64,000 nucleotides of DNA, taken from the NCBI RefSeq assembly GCF_036108815.1, contig NZ_CP107985.1, positions 186,001 to 250,000 of the forward strand, given 5' to 3'. Positions 1 through 9,562 of this stretch are shown one piece after another. Source of the stretch: Streptomyces sp. NBC_00353. Lineage in GTDB: Bacteria; Actinomycetota; Actinomycetes; Streptomycetales; Streptomycetaceae. Numbering within the stretch: the stretch's first letter is position 1; each line of letters starts with the position of its first letter. The notes below the pieces were generated by a model. The model was not told the origin of the DNA. It saw only the letters and a list, made by a program, of their open reading frames with translations, and made no database searches. A program made the position numbers and the translations under genes.

Positions 1-124
1 CCCCTTGTGGTTCATCTGCGGGGCGACAAAGGTGCAGTCCGAGCCGCGGGCGCGATGGTGCGCCGATTATCTGATGTCCCACTACCGGACCCGGGCTGTA
101 CCGGGCCGTCGGAGGCACTTGTAC

Positions 125-3100
125 ATGTCATCACACATACGGCATCGGCCTGCCCGCAGACCCGGACGCGCCGGTCTGTCGGCGCTGCTTGCGGTCACAG
201 CGGCCCTGAGCGTCACCGGCCTGACCTCTCCCGCGCAGGCGACCGGGGCGGCCACACCGAGCGGGGACACCGTGCCGGGTACGGAGACACCCGCCGCGGC
301 CGCCTACGGTGCCGCCCATGCCCCCGGTGCCCATGTGGCTTATGAGGGACACGGCGGCTCTCAGAGTGCGCCGATCACGGTGACGCTGATCACGGGTGAC
401 AAGGTGACGTTGGCTCAGGGCAATGGTCGTGGCCCTCTGGTGGACGTGGAGCGTGCGCCGGGAGCCAAGGGGTCGGTTCGCGTCGCCACTGAGGGGGGTG
501 ACACCTTTGTGTACCCCGATGAGGCCATGCCCTACATCGCCTCCGGCCGACTCGACAAGCAACTCTTCAACGTCACACAGTTGGTGGCCCAGGACTACGA
601 CGACGCCCACACCGGCGCGCTCCCTCTGATCATCACCCGGTCCGATGGTGTGTCCGCTCACAAGAGCGGCGCGTCCGACGACGGACTGCCGTCCGCTGCC
701 GCGCTGCCGGGGGCGAAGACCACCTTGGGCCTTCCGTCCGTCCGCGGAGCGGCCGTCGAAGCCCAACGGTCGAAGGCCGCAGCCTTTTGGTCGGCCCTCA
801 CCGGCCCCAGCGGGCAGGACCCCTCGCGGTCGACGGCGCGCACCGGTCCAAGCTCGGACAACGACGTAGCCGCGCCGTCCTTCACCGCCGGTGTCGACAA
901 GGTGTGGCTCGACGGCAAGGCGGAGGCGGCACTGGCCGACACCACGGCGCAGATCGGCGCCCCGCAGGCATGGGGGGCGGGGGGCACGGGTGCCGGGGTA
1001 CGGGTCGCGGTGCTGGACTCCGGGGCGGACACCACCCACCCGGACCTCGCCAAGCGCATCGTGGCGTCCCGCAGTTTCGTCGCCGGTGAGGACGTCATTG
1101 ACCGGAACGGCCATGGAACGCACACCGCGTCCACTGTCGCCGGAACCGGCGCTGCCTCCCACGGCTCGGAACGGGGTGTAGCTCCTGGCGCGGATCTGCT
1201 GGTGGGCAAGGTCCTCGGCGACAACGGATCAGGTCCCATCTCGGGGATCATCGCCGGCATGGAGTGGGCGGCGCGGACCGAGCACGCCAAGGTGATCAAC
1301 ATGAGTCTGGGCACGCCGGTGTGGCACACCCAAGACGATCCCCTGAGCCGGGCGGTCAACCAACTGAGTGCCGAGACGGGTGCGCTCTTCGTCATCGCCG
1401 CGGGCAACTCCGGGAACAGCCCCCACAGCGTAAGCTCGCCGGGAACTGCGGACGCCGCACTCACCGTTGGCGCGGTCGACTCGTCCGACCAACTCGCCCC
1501 GTTCTCCAGCGCCGGGCCACGCCTCATGGATGACGCCCTCAAGCCCGATCTGACAGCCCCCGGTGTGGACGTGCTGGCGGCGCGTTCGCAGTACATGGAC
1601 GGCGGGGGTGAAGGCTACTACCGCACGGAGAGCGGCACCTCCATGGCGGCTCCCCATGTTGCCGGGGCGGCGGCCCTGCTGGCCCAGAAGTATCCGAAGT
1701 GGACCGGGCAGCAAATCAAGGACGCTCTGATGAGCACCAGCGCGCCGACCCCCGCCTACACTCCTTACCAGGCCGGCACTGGTCGCTTGGACGTCGCCGC
1801 CGCCTACCTGAGGGACCAGGTGATCGCGAGCGGTTCGGTGGACGCGGGACTTGTGCGGTGGTCGGCGGACCAGAAGCGGAAGCCGGTCAAGCGGAAGATC
1901 ACCTACACCAACACCACCGACCGCCCCATCACGTTGCAGCTCTCGGTGGACCGCGGAGACTCGCCCGCGGGGGTGTTCACGTCGGCCACCGACCGCGTCA
2001 CGGTACCCGCGCGCGGAACCTCGACGGTCGACCTCGTGGCGGACCCGAAGGACCTCGCGCCGGGCCAGTACGCGGCCCAGGTCACCGCACGCTCCGCGGC
2101 CGGTGCCGTGCACACGGCCGTGGGACTCTCCGTCGAGTCCGAGAAGTATGACCTGACCGTCCACCTGAAGGACCGATCCGGCAAGCCCGTCAGCGGCGAC
2201 GTCGAGATCACAGGTGCCGACGGGAAGACCACCATCATGTGGGCCCCGGACGGCACGCTCACCAGCCGCTGGGCCCCCGGCTCCTACACCGTCGTCTCCA
2301 CACTGGACGTGGAAGGCCGCCACGGTCCGCACTCCCTCGGATACGCGGTACTGACCGTTCCCGAACTCGACCTGAGGTCCGACCGGCAGGTGGAACTCGA
2401 CGCATCGCGCATCCGCCAGATCAAGGTGGCCACCCCCAAGCCCACGGCTGTCACCACCAGCAGGATCGACCTCTTCCGCTCCTTCACCTCAAGTGAGCCC
2501 ACACCCAACGATGGGCAGGCTCTGCACCAGATCCTCTTGCCATCCGCCGAGTACGACAGCCTGTGGGCGCTTCCGACCAAGGGCAAGGTGAAGAACGGCA
2601 GCTTCGTCTTCACCACCCGCATCCGTGCCAAGCAGACCCCACTGGAAATCACCTACGGCCGCCGCAGCCTCGACGACACCCTGCTGGTGCAGCCGGGATC
2701 CGCTCAGTTCCGCGACGGCACCGCGCACGTCAACGCCGTCTTCGCCGGTACCGGCAAGCCCGCCGACTACGCCGGTCTGTCCGCCCGCGGCAAGGCGGTA
2801 GTCGTTCGCAGCGGCGGCGCCGTGGTCCCGACGGGCCAGGCAGCCGCGGCGCGCGCCGCGGGTGCGGCGATGCTCCTGGTGGTCAACGACGGCAACGGCC
2901 GCAGCACCGACTGGTACGGCGACGCGGACGGAACGACGACCGGACGGATCCCGGTCGCCTCGCTCACCATGGATGAGGGCGAGGATCTGATCAAGAGGAT
3001 CGGGTCCGCAGGAAATTCCGGCACCAAGCTGGCAGTTGAAGCTCATCCCACGCCGCAGTACTTGTACGACCTGGCCGACTACCACCAAGGCGGCGTGCCG

Positions 3101-4072
3101 GACGACCCCTCCGCGGCAACGGATCCCGGCAGCCTCGCCCGCATCGACAACAACTTCGCCCCGCCCGCCGGCAAGCAGGTCAGAGAGAGCCGGGAGGACA
3201 GCCCGTCGTACGAGTACTGGCCGGCCGCCTATCCCTATGCCGGCTACGGGATGACGCGCGTCCCGCCGTTCCCGAGGGAGCCGGTCGCCGCAGGACACCG
3301 TACCGACTGGGTCTCCGCCGGAAACGGCGTCAAGTGGCAGCAGTACGCATCCATCGACGGCTGGTCCACCTTCACCGACGTCGTGAGCTACCGTCCGCGC
3401 AGCGTGCAGAGCGAACACTGGTTCGGGCCCATCACCCGGCCGCGTATGGTCAGCTTCGAGGTCCCGCACCGTTTCGGCAACGCCATGGGCGGAATGATCG
3501 CCGGATTCGGCGACGGAGGATCCGCCCACAGCGGTGACACCGGCATGATGTCGCGGAGCTTCTCGCTCCACCAAGGAGACAAACTGCTGATGCAGAACGG
3601 GGCACGACCCGAATTCGGAGTGGGCGACCTGGAACCGCAGAAACTCCCGTACCGGCTCGTCGTCGACACGAAGGGGAACACCGACTCCATTCCTTACTCC
3701 ACCACCACACACACCGAGTGGAGATTCCTCTCCGGCACCACCAACAACCTAGCCATCCCGCTGGCCCAACTCGACTACGGAACGGACCTGGACCTCGCGG
3801 GGCGCGCGAAGCGCAAGTCGGCCTTCTCCATCACACCCGTCGTCCTCGGCAGTGACGCCGCGAAGGACGCGGTCTCCTCCCTCAAGCTCGAGGTCTCCTA
3901 CGACGATGGGGCATCCTGGCGACCGCAGGACCTGAAGGAGAACAAGGGCACCTGGCAGACGACCGTCAACGCGCCCTCCCGGGCGAGTTACGTGTCCATC
4001 CGGATCACCGCCAAGCAGCGCAACGGCGGCGGCATCACCCAGACCATCACCCGGGCCTTCGGCCTCAAGTGA
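125..4072 (+). CDS. Secreted subtilisin-like (S8) serine peptidase, about 1315 aa
   Basis: Large extracellular serine endopeptidase. The S8 catalytic triad is visible: Asp298 in VAVLDSGAD, His330 in HGTHTAS and Ser506 in GTSMAAPHVAG. The ATG at 125 is preferred over the earlier in-frame start because GGAGG lies 8-10 bases upstream and the protein then opens with an Arg-rich n-region, a hydrophobic stretch and an Ala-x-Ala cleavage site. A propeptide-like region of roughly 200 residues precedes the catalytic domain. About 700 residues follow it, including a PA-like segment near nt 2730-2960 and beta-rich repeats, much longer than a minimal subtilisin. A paralogue with the same layout lies at 48452-52276. 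The protease fold and secretion are well supported; the substrate is unknown. Confidence 0.93.
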   Translation: MSSHIRHRPARRPGRAGLSALLAVTAALSVTGLTSPAQATGAATPSGDTVPGTETPAAAAYGAAHAPGAHVAYEGHGGSQSAPITVTLITGDKVTLAQGNGRGPLVDVERAPGAKGSVRVATEGGDTFVYPDEAMPYIASGRLDKQLFNVTQLVAQDYDDAHTGALPLIITRSDGVSAHKSGASDDGLPSAAALPGAKTTLGLPSVRGAAVEAQRSKAAAFWSALTGPSGQDPSRSTARTGPSSDNDVAAPSFTAGVDKVWLDGKAEAALADTTAQIGAPQAWGAGGTGAGVRVAVLDSGADTTHPDLAKRIVASRSFVAGEDVIDRNGHGTHTASTVAGTGAASHGSERGVAPGADLLVGKVLGDNGSGPISGIIAGMEWAARTEHAKVINMSLGTPVWHTQDDPLSRAVNQLSAETGALFVIAAGNSGNSPHSVSSPGTADAALTVGAVDSSDQLAPFSSAGPRLMDDALKPDLTAPGVDVLAARSQYMDGGGEGYYRTESGTSMAAPHVAGAAALLAQKYPKWTGQQIKDALMSTSAPTPAYTPYQAGTGRLDVAAAYLRDQVIASGSVDAGLVRWSADQKRKPVKRKITYTNTTDRPITLQLSVDRGDSPAGVFTSATDRVTVPARGTSTVDLVADPKDLAPGQYAAQVTARSAAGAVHTAVGLSVESEKYDLTVHLKDRSGKPVSGDVEITGADGKTTIMWAPDGTLTSRWAPGSYTVVSTLDVEGRHGPHSLGYAVLTVPELDLRSDRQVELDASRIRQIKVATPKPTAVTTSRIDLFRSFTSSEPTPNDGQALHQILLPSAEYDSLWALPTKGKVKNGSFVFTTRIRAKQTPLEITYGRRSLDDTLLVQPGSAQFRDGTAHVNAVFAGTGKPADYAGLSARGKAVVVRSGGAVVPTGQAAAARAAGAAMLLVVNDGNGRSTDWYGDADGTTTGRIPVASLTMDEGEDLIKRIGSAGNSGTKLAVEAHPTPQYLYDLADYHQGGVPDDPSAATDPGSLARIDNNFAPPAGKQVRESREDSPSYEYWPAAYPYAGYGMTRVPPFPREPVAAGHRTDWVSAGNGVKWQQYASIDGWSTFTDVVSYRPRSVQSEHWFGPITRPRMVSFEVPHRFGNAMGGMIAGFGDGGSAHSGDTGMMSRSFSLHQGDKLLMQNGARPEFGVGDLEPQKLPYRLVVDTKGNTDSIPYSTTTHTEWRFLSGTTNNLAIPLAQLDYGTDLDLAGRAKRKSAFSITPVVLGSDAAKDAVSSLKLEVSYDDGASWRPQDLKENKGTWQTTVNAPSRASYVSIRITAKQRNGGGITQTITRAFGLK

Positions 4073-4228
4073 CCGTCGAGAGCAGCCGGCGCCCCCCCAC
4101 CTTTGATGGCATAGGGCACCGGCTGTTCTGCCAGATCCCCCTTAGTGAGTGTCCGGAAAGGCCGGATACCGGCACTGGAGGCCCAGACGACTCTGCAAGG
4201 GTCGGGGATCGACGGATGAACAGGCTTC

Positions 4229-4263
4229 GGCCTGGGAAGCCGCCGCAGGCGGCTTCCCAGGCC
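4229..4263. terminator. Perfect 16-bp hairpin between convergent genes
   Basis: GGCCTGGGAAGCCGCC (4229-4244) is the exact reverse complement of 4248-4263, with a 3-base loop. It lies between the ends of the S8 peptidase and the VOC gene, so it probably ends transcription from both sides. No T-tract follows, as is usual in Streptomyces. Confidence 0.8.
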
Positions 4264-4291
4264 ATGGTGGAACCTCAGCCCGACCGCATGA

Positions 4292-4669
4292 CTACTCCGC
4301 AACGTTGGTGCTGTTCGGGGGATTGAATACGCAGAACTCGTTGCCCTCCGGGTCGGCAACGACGATCCAGCGAAAGCCGTGTTCGCTGAGTTCTTCAGAG
4401 AGCCTCGCAGCGCCGAGCCGTTCGAGGCGATTGACCTCCGACACCAGGTCTGCGGTCCCAAAGTCGAGGTCAAGGTGCATGCGGTTCTTGCCCTGCTTTG
4501 GTTCTGGGACGTGCTGCAGGAGAAGGGTTGGTGCAGGAGCGGGCCCGACCAGGCTCAGGTAGGGAGGTCCGTGGAAGCCGCGCCGGTAGTCCAGCGGGGC
4601 GAGCGCGGAGAGCCAGAAGTTCGCTTGCGCTTCGGTGTCAACACAGTCCAGCGTCACAACGATCTGCAT
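4292..4669 (-). CDS. VOC (glyoxalase-like) family protein
   Basis: 125-residue single-domain protein with the vicinal oxygen chelate pattern: a beta-alpha-beta start (MQIVVTLDCVD), HLDLDFG in the middle and DPEGNEFCVF near the C-terminus, which is typical of the glyoxalase/bleomycin-resistance superfamily. The length fits a half-barrel subunit that dimerises. It is convergent with the S8 peptidase. No substrate can be assigned, since the family includes dioxygenases, lyases and drug-binding proteins. Confidence 0.85.
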   Translation of the reverse strand: MQIVVTLDCVDTEAQANFWLSALAPLDYRRGFHGPPYLSLVGPAPAPTLLLQHVPEPKQGKNRMHLDLDFGTADLVSEVNRLERLGAARLSEELSEHGFRWIVVADPEGNEFCVFNPPNSTNVAE

Positions 4670-5186
4670 GGCGGAACGGTAGGAGGCTTTGTCCGCCCTG
4701 GCGATCTATTTTTCGGCAGCACCCGAGGCGGTGCTGCCGCTCTTCAGGCCCAGGTCGGACCGAAGGCGATCCAGGTACGTCGGCGGAGCTTGTATGGCGG
4801 CCATCTGCCGATGATGCCGCACGCCTCTGACAGTCCAACAACACTCAGCGCAGCCCCGGGCCCCGGCCGACACACTGCAACACGGTGGTGCAACATCGGT
4901 CCCAGAAGCCTGATCCGGGGTTCCGCAGCAGGTCAGGGGTGAAACGCGCGGCGGTGTTTCCTTGGCCGTGTTTCAGTGCCAAGAGCTGGGGTTGCAGTCG
5001 GCGGCGCCGGGCTGAGGAGAAGCTCTGCGAGGCCGGGACCGGCGCGGCTGCGTCGTGATCACCGAACGCCGACAGAGGACGCGTTAAGAGGCTCCGCCAG
5101 TAGGTGCGGATCGATCTGAGCGCGGGGGCCCTCGGCGGTGCAGTCCCGGGACCTCAGTAGGGTCGTGCAGGGGAAGGGGGGACCAC
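4670..5186. other. Intergenic region, no gene recognised
   Basis: About 500 bases between divergent genes. Reading frames here look like composition artefacts and carry no family motif. The promoters of the VOC and dehydrogenase genes must lie here, but no convincing -35/-10 pair was identified. Confidence 0.5.
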
Positions 5187-6244
5187 GTGTGGCGGGCCCG
5201 AGTCCTGCTGCTGGACGCGGCTCCTGGAGAATTGCTTGGTCGGGAGCTGGAGCGTCTGCTCGGCCACGGGCTGGCCGTCACGCTGAACCTCCGGCGGGTG
5301 GCCGATCACGCCGGGGCGCGGGCTGCCTGGGCCGGCCGGGTGGACTTTACCGACTTCGACGCCTTCGACGAGTCCGCGCTGCTCGCCGAGACCGTCCGGG
5401 ACGGACTCGGCTACCACGCGGTCAAGTCCCGTGCCGGTGTGCCGCTGCGCGCCGCGTTCCTCGCGGCGGCGACCGACGCGATGCTGATCAACCGGCTCCG
5501 CGTGGTCGGGCGGGCCGGGGCGGGCACCGATCACGTCGAGTTGGCAGCAGCCGCCCGTCACGGGGTCACGGTCACCCATACCCCGGGGTCCAACGCGAAC
5601 GCGGTTGCCGAGTTCACCCTGGCCCAGCTACTCTCCCTGATCCGAGATCTCCCGGCACACAACGAGGCCTCGCACGACGGGAATTGGCGCCCACCGGCCA
5701 CACCGGCGATGGAGCTGCCGGAGCTGACCCTGGGCATCGTCGGGCTGGGTCGGATCGGCCTAGCACTGGCCGAGCGGGCGACCGCCCTGGGCATGGAAGT
5801 CCAGGCCCTCTCGCGGCGTCCGGCCGAGGCGTCGGTGCCCCGGGCCCACTCCCTCACCGCACTGCTAGCGACGAGTGACGTCGTCTCCCTGCACGTGCCG
5901 CTCACTGCGCAGACCCAAGGGCTGGTCGGGCGGGCGGAACTGGCACTGATGCGTCCAGGGTCGATTCTGCTGAACACAGCCCGGGGCGGGATCGTCGACG
6001 AACAGGCGCTGGCCGACGCGCTGCGCGACCCCGCACACCCGCTCGCGGCAGCCGCCATCGACACCTTCGAGCACGAACACGCCGCCTTCGCCTCACCGCT
6101 TTCGGCCTGCCGAACGCCCTGCTGACCCCCCATGTCGCCGGCATGACCAGGAGCGCCATGGCCACGGCCACCCTACGTTGCGCGGACCACATCGCGGCTC
6201 TGCTCGCCGACCGCCCGGACGGCGTACCTGTGGTGACCGTATGA
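5187..6244 (+). pseudogene. D-isomer 2-hydroxyacid dehydrogenase, frameshifted near the 3' end
   Basis: NAD-dependent D-2-hydroxyacid dehydrogenase family (phosphoglycerate or formate dehydrogenase-like). The GTG at 5187 follows a purine-rich ribosome site at 5170-5180. Visible motifs are GRAGAGTDHVEL, the nucleotide-binding GLGRIGLALAERA and NTARGGIVDE with the substrate-binding Arg. The open frame ends at 6125, but the sequence continues in the -1 frame from about 6100 as FGLPNALLTPHVAGMT and ends at TGA 6242-6244. The catalytic His of TPHVAG lies only in that second frame. A single-base loss near the CTTT at 6100 explains the break. Either the gene is inactive or there is a sequencing error. 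Confidence 0.85.
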
Positions 6245-6690
6245 CAGTCGCTATCAACGCAACGAGGCCCACCGCCTCGCAGAGTCGGGCGACCGACTGC
6301 CCGTCTGCGTCCGCCGCGTGGGTCATCGGATGCTGGGGCTCCGAGCGCAAGTAAACGGGTGCTCTCAGACTGGGAATCGTGAGCCGTTCCGGGGGTGCCG
6401 CCCTGAACCGAGACCTGGCGCGAGGCGGGCTGGACCGTCCGCGCCCTCGGACGCCCCTGAGCCCCTCACCGCCTGCCAAGGCCCGTCCAGGGAAAGCTCC
6501 AAGGTCACGGGCTTGCAGTCATTGACAGGGCCAGACTTAAGGACAAGCGGGGACCAAGGGCAGTGGGCTACTCCATTGCGGCCTGCGGCCCCCGGACCGC
6601 CAAGGAGGAAGCCAGAGACTCCCCCGCTTGCCGTTGGACCGCGCGGCGGCTGTGCCGCGAACTGGGCATCGCGGAGGCCGCGACGGTCGG
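6245..6690. other. Intergenic region, no gene recognised
   Basis: No coding family, hairpin or repeat was recognised between the dehydrogenase remnant and the integrase-like fragment. Confidence 0.45.
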
Positions 6691-6868
6691 AAGACGGCTC
6701 GCCGCCGCAGGCACGGCCACACCGCCACGCTGCGGCAACTGGTCCTGCAGGCACCGCCATCTGCGGTCGCCGAGATGCTCGGCTACCACACCATCCACGC
6801 TGAGGCCATTGCCGCCGAAGCCGCCGGAACCTGCCAGCACTTACACCCCCGGCGACCACACTCGATAG
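6691..6868 (+). pseudogene. Integrase/recombinase-like C-terminal fragment
   Basis: One frame reads ATLRQLVLQAPPSAVAEMLG and, after a frame change near 6830, another reads TYTPGDHTR before a stop. This combination resembles the C-terminus of tyrosine-recombinase-like proteins common in Streptomyces. No start or catalytic region is present, so it is a decayed remnant. A fragment resembling an upstream part of the same family occurs at 42877-43008. The family call is from memory and is tentative. Confidence 0.45.
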
Positions 6869-7040
6869 CGCTGACGCCGTCACCGGCCTCAGCCCGTCAG
6901 CGCCCGGAGGCAGCAGCTACCGATTCGATGACACCGTGCCAGGTCCTGCGATAGCCCTCGCGAAGCGGCTCGCCGACCAGGTCGAGGATCCCTGATGCCG
7001 CGTCCATCATGGGCCCCGAGTCCCCCGACTTACACAGGTT

Positions 7041-7089
7041 GGCTTTGTTCATGAGAACGGACAGCAGATGTTCACCACTTCGGGAGGCG
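7041..7089. repeat. Left 49-bp terminal inverted repeat of the cassette
   Basis: Exact inverted copy of 7784-7821 joined to 10453-10463. Beyond base 7089 the similarity stops abruptly, as expected at the inner edge of a terminal repeat. Confidence 0.85.
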
Positions 7090-7146
7090 GGAGCAGCGCC
7101 AAGAAATCGAACGATGCTTGATCTACGACCGCGCAGGGCGGAGCGT

Positions 7147-7686
7147 TCAGTCCCACCAGTCGTCGCCGGTGTGCCAGCGCTGAACCCACTCCTCGAAGCC
7201 CCATGCCTGGTCGCCAGGCGCCGGGACGGCACCGACGTCGGCGACCATCCAGACCTCGCCACGGCGGGGACCGGTGGTCAGTAGGAGCCAGAAGGAGAGC
7301 CCGTCCTCACAACCGAGAACGATGGACCCGCTGTTGAATGTGGCTTCGATTCTGGGGTCCTCGGGGTCCACATCGTCGCTCTCCCAGTGCCAGGCTGCCC
7401 GCAGAGGGAACGGCTTCCCTGGCTGGCGGGGGCCGAGATCGGGCCAGGTATCGGGCAGCCAGCCGAGTGGCTGGAGACCACCGTCGCCGGCGGGGCCAAG
7501 GCTCGATCCGTTGCTGATGTCCGCGACGAAGGTCCTGTACGGCTCCGGAAGGGCCACGCCGTTCTCCGCCTCCCACGCTGCAACGGCTTCATGGCCGAGC
7601 GCCGGTTCGCGCCATTCCAGCGGGAAGGCGGAGCGCAGGAAGTCCAGAGTGGCTTCGGCGGGACGCTGATCATGTGTGGTTGTCAC
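7147..7686 (-). CDS. SMI1/KNR4 family protein
   Basis: 179-residue protein. The GTG at 7686 gives a protein starting MTTTHDQRPAEATLDFLRSA and is preferred over a longer reading because the extra 28 residues look non-coding. Family marks are VAAWEAENGVALPEPYRTFV, ISNGSS and GSIVLGCEDGLSFWLLL, followed by EEWVQRW near the end. SMI1/KNR4 proteins in bacteria often act as immunity proteins for polymorphic toxins. No toxin gene is next to it, so it would be an orphan immunity gene. It is the only gene inside the 49-bp inverted repeats. Confidence 0.82.
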   Translation of the reverse strand: MTTTHDQRPAEATLDFLRSAFPLEWREPALGHEAVAAWEAENGVALPEPYRTFVADISNGSSLGPAGDGGLQPLGWLPDTWPDLGPRQPGKPFPLRAAWHWESDDVDPEDPRIEATFNSGSIVLGCEDGLSFWLLLTTGPRRGEVWMVADVGAVPAPGDQAWGFEEWVQRWHTGDDWWD

Positions 7687-7813
7687 GGCAGCATGCTGAC
7701 AGAAGGGGCTGACAGCCGATCTCGGCACCGTCCAGCGCTGGTGCCGTCCGAAATCCCGAACATCGAACACGGCCCGGCCGAGGCGCCTCCCGAAGTGGTG
7801 AACATCTGCTGTC

Positions 7814-7821
7814 CGTTCTCA
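7814..7821. repeat. 8-bp target duplication, left copy
   Basis: CGTTCTCA directly before the left end of the ISL3 element, repeated at 10445-10452. Eight bases is the usual target duplication for ISL3 elements. Confidence 0.9.
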
Positions 7822-7860
7822 GGCTCTGGCTCAACTTGTGTGACGCGGCCACTCTGAGTG
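7822..7860. repeat. ISL3 left terminal inverted repeat, 39 bp
   Basis: Exact reverse complement of 10406-10444. Ends in CACTCTGAGTG on the inner side. Confidence 0.95.
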
Positions 7861-7941
7861 ACAGTTGAGCCGCTTCGGAACGTACTCAAAGTTGCCCGAA
7901 AACGGCCGGTGGAAGGGCGGTTGGGCTGACAGTTCGGGGCC

Positions 7942-9519
7942 GTGGAAGAGGTCATGCTCCGGCTGAAGGAATTGTTGTTCCCGTCGATCGCGGACGTCGC
8001 GGTGCTGTCGGTGCACGTGAACATCGAGACAGTGCGCGTTGATGCGCAGTGCACCACGGGCGGCGCCGTGTGCCCGGGCTGCGGAGTCTGGTCGAGCCGG
8101 GTTCATGGCTCTTACCTGCGGTTTCCCGCTGATGTTCCAAGCGGTGGACGTAGCGTTGTTCTTCAGCTGAGGGTTCGTCGCTTCGCCTGCGGGGACTCGG
8201 GGTGCGCACGCCGTACCTTCGTCGAGCAGATACCCGGCCTGACACGCCGACACGGTCAGCGGACCGAGCGGCTGCGGTCGACCCTGGCCGCGGTCGGTCT
8301 GGCCCTCGCGGGCCGGGCTGGAGCCCGTATGGCCCGCGTCCTGGGGGTGTCCGTCAGCCGCAGTACCGTGCTCCGGCTGGTCGATGCTCTTCCCGAGCCT
8401 GAGGTGTACGCCCCGCGTGTGGTCGGCGTCGACGAGTACGCCACCCGCAAGGGCCGTCACTACGGCACCGTCCCCATCGACCTGCTGCCCGACCGGGAGG
8501 CATCGAGCCTGGCGGCCTGGCTCGCCGAACGGCCAGGCGTTGAGGTCATCTGCCGGGACCGGGCACCGTTCTTCGCCGAAGGCGCCACCGCCGGCGCCCC
8601 GCAGGCCGTCCAGGTGGCGGACCGGTGGCACCTGTGGCACAACCTGAGCGAAGCCGCCGAACGGGCCGTCGCCCAACACCGCCATTGCCTGCGAGCCCTG
8701 GTCCCTGCGGCCGCCGAATCCGAGCCGGAGTCCGCCCAGGAAGCGGAGCAGTCCGGCTCACCGTGGCCGACCGGCCACAGGTTCGCCGACCGAACCCGGT
8801 CCCGGCACGCCGCCGTCCACGCACTGCTGGAGGCCGGGCACAGTCACCGCTCGATCCAGCGGCAGCTCGGAATGACCTGGCGGACCGTCAAACAGCTTGC
8901 CGACGCCGCCCGGCCGGAAGAACTCTTCACTGGCCAGTGGCAGAACCGACCCTCCATCCTCGATGAGTACAAGACCTACCTCGACGAACGCTGGAACGAG
9001 GGCTGCACCAACGCCTGGAGGCTGTGGGAGGAGATTGTGCCGCTCGGCTACAAAGGCAGCTACCAGCGCGTCCGCGCCTACCTGTACAAGAAGCGCACCT
9101 CGCCGCGGCCGGTGACCGCCCAGCCGCCCTCGCCTCGAGCCGTCGCCGGATGGATTCTCAGCCGCCCAGAAACCCTTACTGAGCCCGAACAGCTCCAGCT
9201 CAAGACCGTCCGAACCCACTGCCCCGAACTCGACGCCCTCGCCCGGCACGTCCGCTCCTTCGCGATCATGCTCACTGAGCGCCAGGGCGAACGTCTGCCG
9301 CACTGGCTCGACGCCGTCCGGCAGGACGACCTGCCCAGCCTCCACACCCTCGCAGTCGGCATCGAACGCGACCTCGACGCCGTTATCGCCGGATTGACCC
9401 TGCCCTGGAGCTCGGGCGCGGTCGAAGGTCATGTCAACCGGATCAAGATGCTGAAACGCCAGATGTTCGGGCGCGCCGGATTCAACCTCCTACGGAAGCG
9501 CACCCTGCTTTACACATGA
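7942..9519 (+). CDS. ISL3-family transposase
   Basis: 525 residues, full length for the family. N-terminal CPGC belongs to the zinc-ribbon region, followed by helix-turn-helix segments around RRTFVEQIPGLTRRHGQRTE. The DDE catalytic core reads VGVDEYATRKGRHYGTVPID (first Asp), CRDRAPFF (second Asp) and, near the end, WSSGAVEGHVNRIKMLKRQM (Glu). The GTG at 7942 gives the family-typical opening EEVMLRLKELLFPSIADV. It lies inside the 39-bp inverted repeats, with the passenger gene 43 bases downstream. Confidence 0.95.
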   Translation: MEEVMLRLKELLFPSIADVAVLSVHVNIETVRVDAQCTTGGAVCPGCGVWSSRVHGSYLRFPADVPSGGRSVVLQLRVRRFACGDSGCARRTFVEQIPGLTRRHGQRTERLRSTLAAVGLALAGRAGARMARVLGVSVSRSTVLRLVDALPEPEVYAPRVVGVDEYATRKGRHYGTVPIDLLPDREASSLAAWLAERPGVEVICRDRAPFFAEGATAGAPQAVQVADRWHLWHNLSEAAERAVAQHRHCLRALVPAAAESEPESAQEAEQSGSPWPTGHRFADRTRSRHAAVHALLEAGHSHRSIQRQLGMTWRTVKQLADAARPEELFTGQWQNRPSILDEYKTYLDERWNEGCTNAWRLWEEIVPLGYKGSYQRVRAYLYKKRTSPRPVTAQPPSPRAVAGWILSRPETLTEPEQLQLKTVRTHCPELDALARHVRSFAIMLTERQGERLPHWLDAVRQDDLPSLHTLAVGIERDLDAVIAGLTLPWSSGAVEGHVNRIKMLKRQMFGRAGFNLLRKRTLLYT

Positions 9520-9562
9520 CACCCCGCGCCACGCCGACTCGACGACGCTATAGCCTCCGGCT

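Noticed and set aside
6000..6244. Programmed -1 frameshift in the dehydrogenase gene
   Set aside because: No slippery heptamer or following pseudoknot is apparent at the shift, so mutation or sequencing error is simpler.
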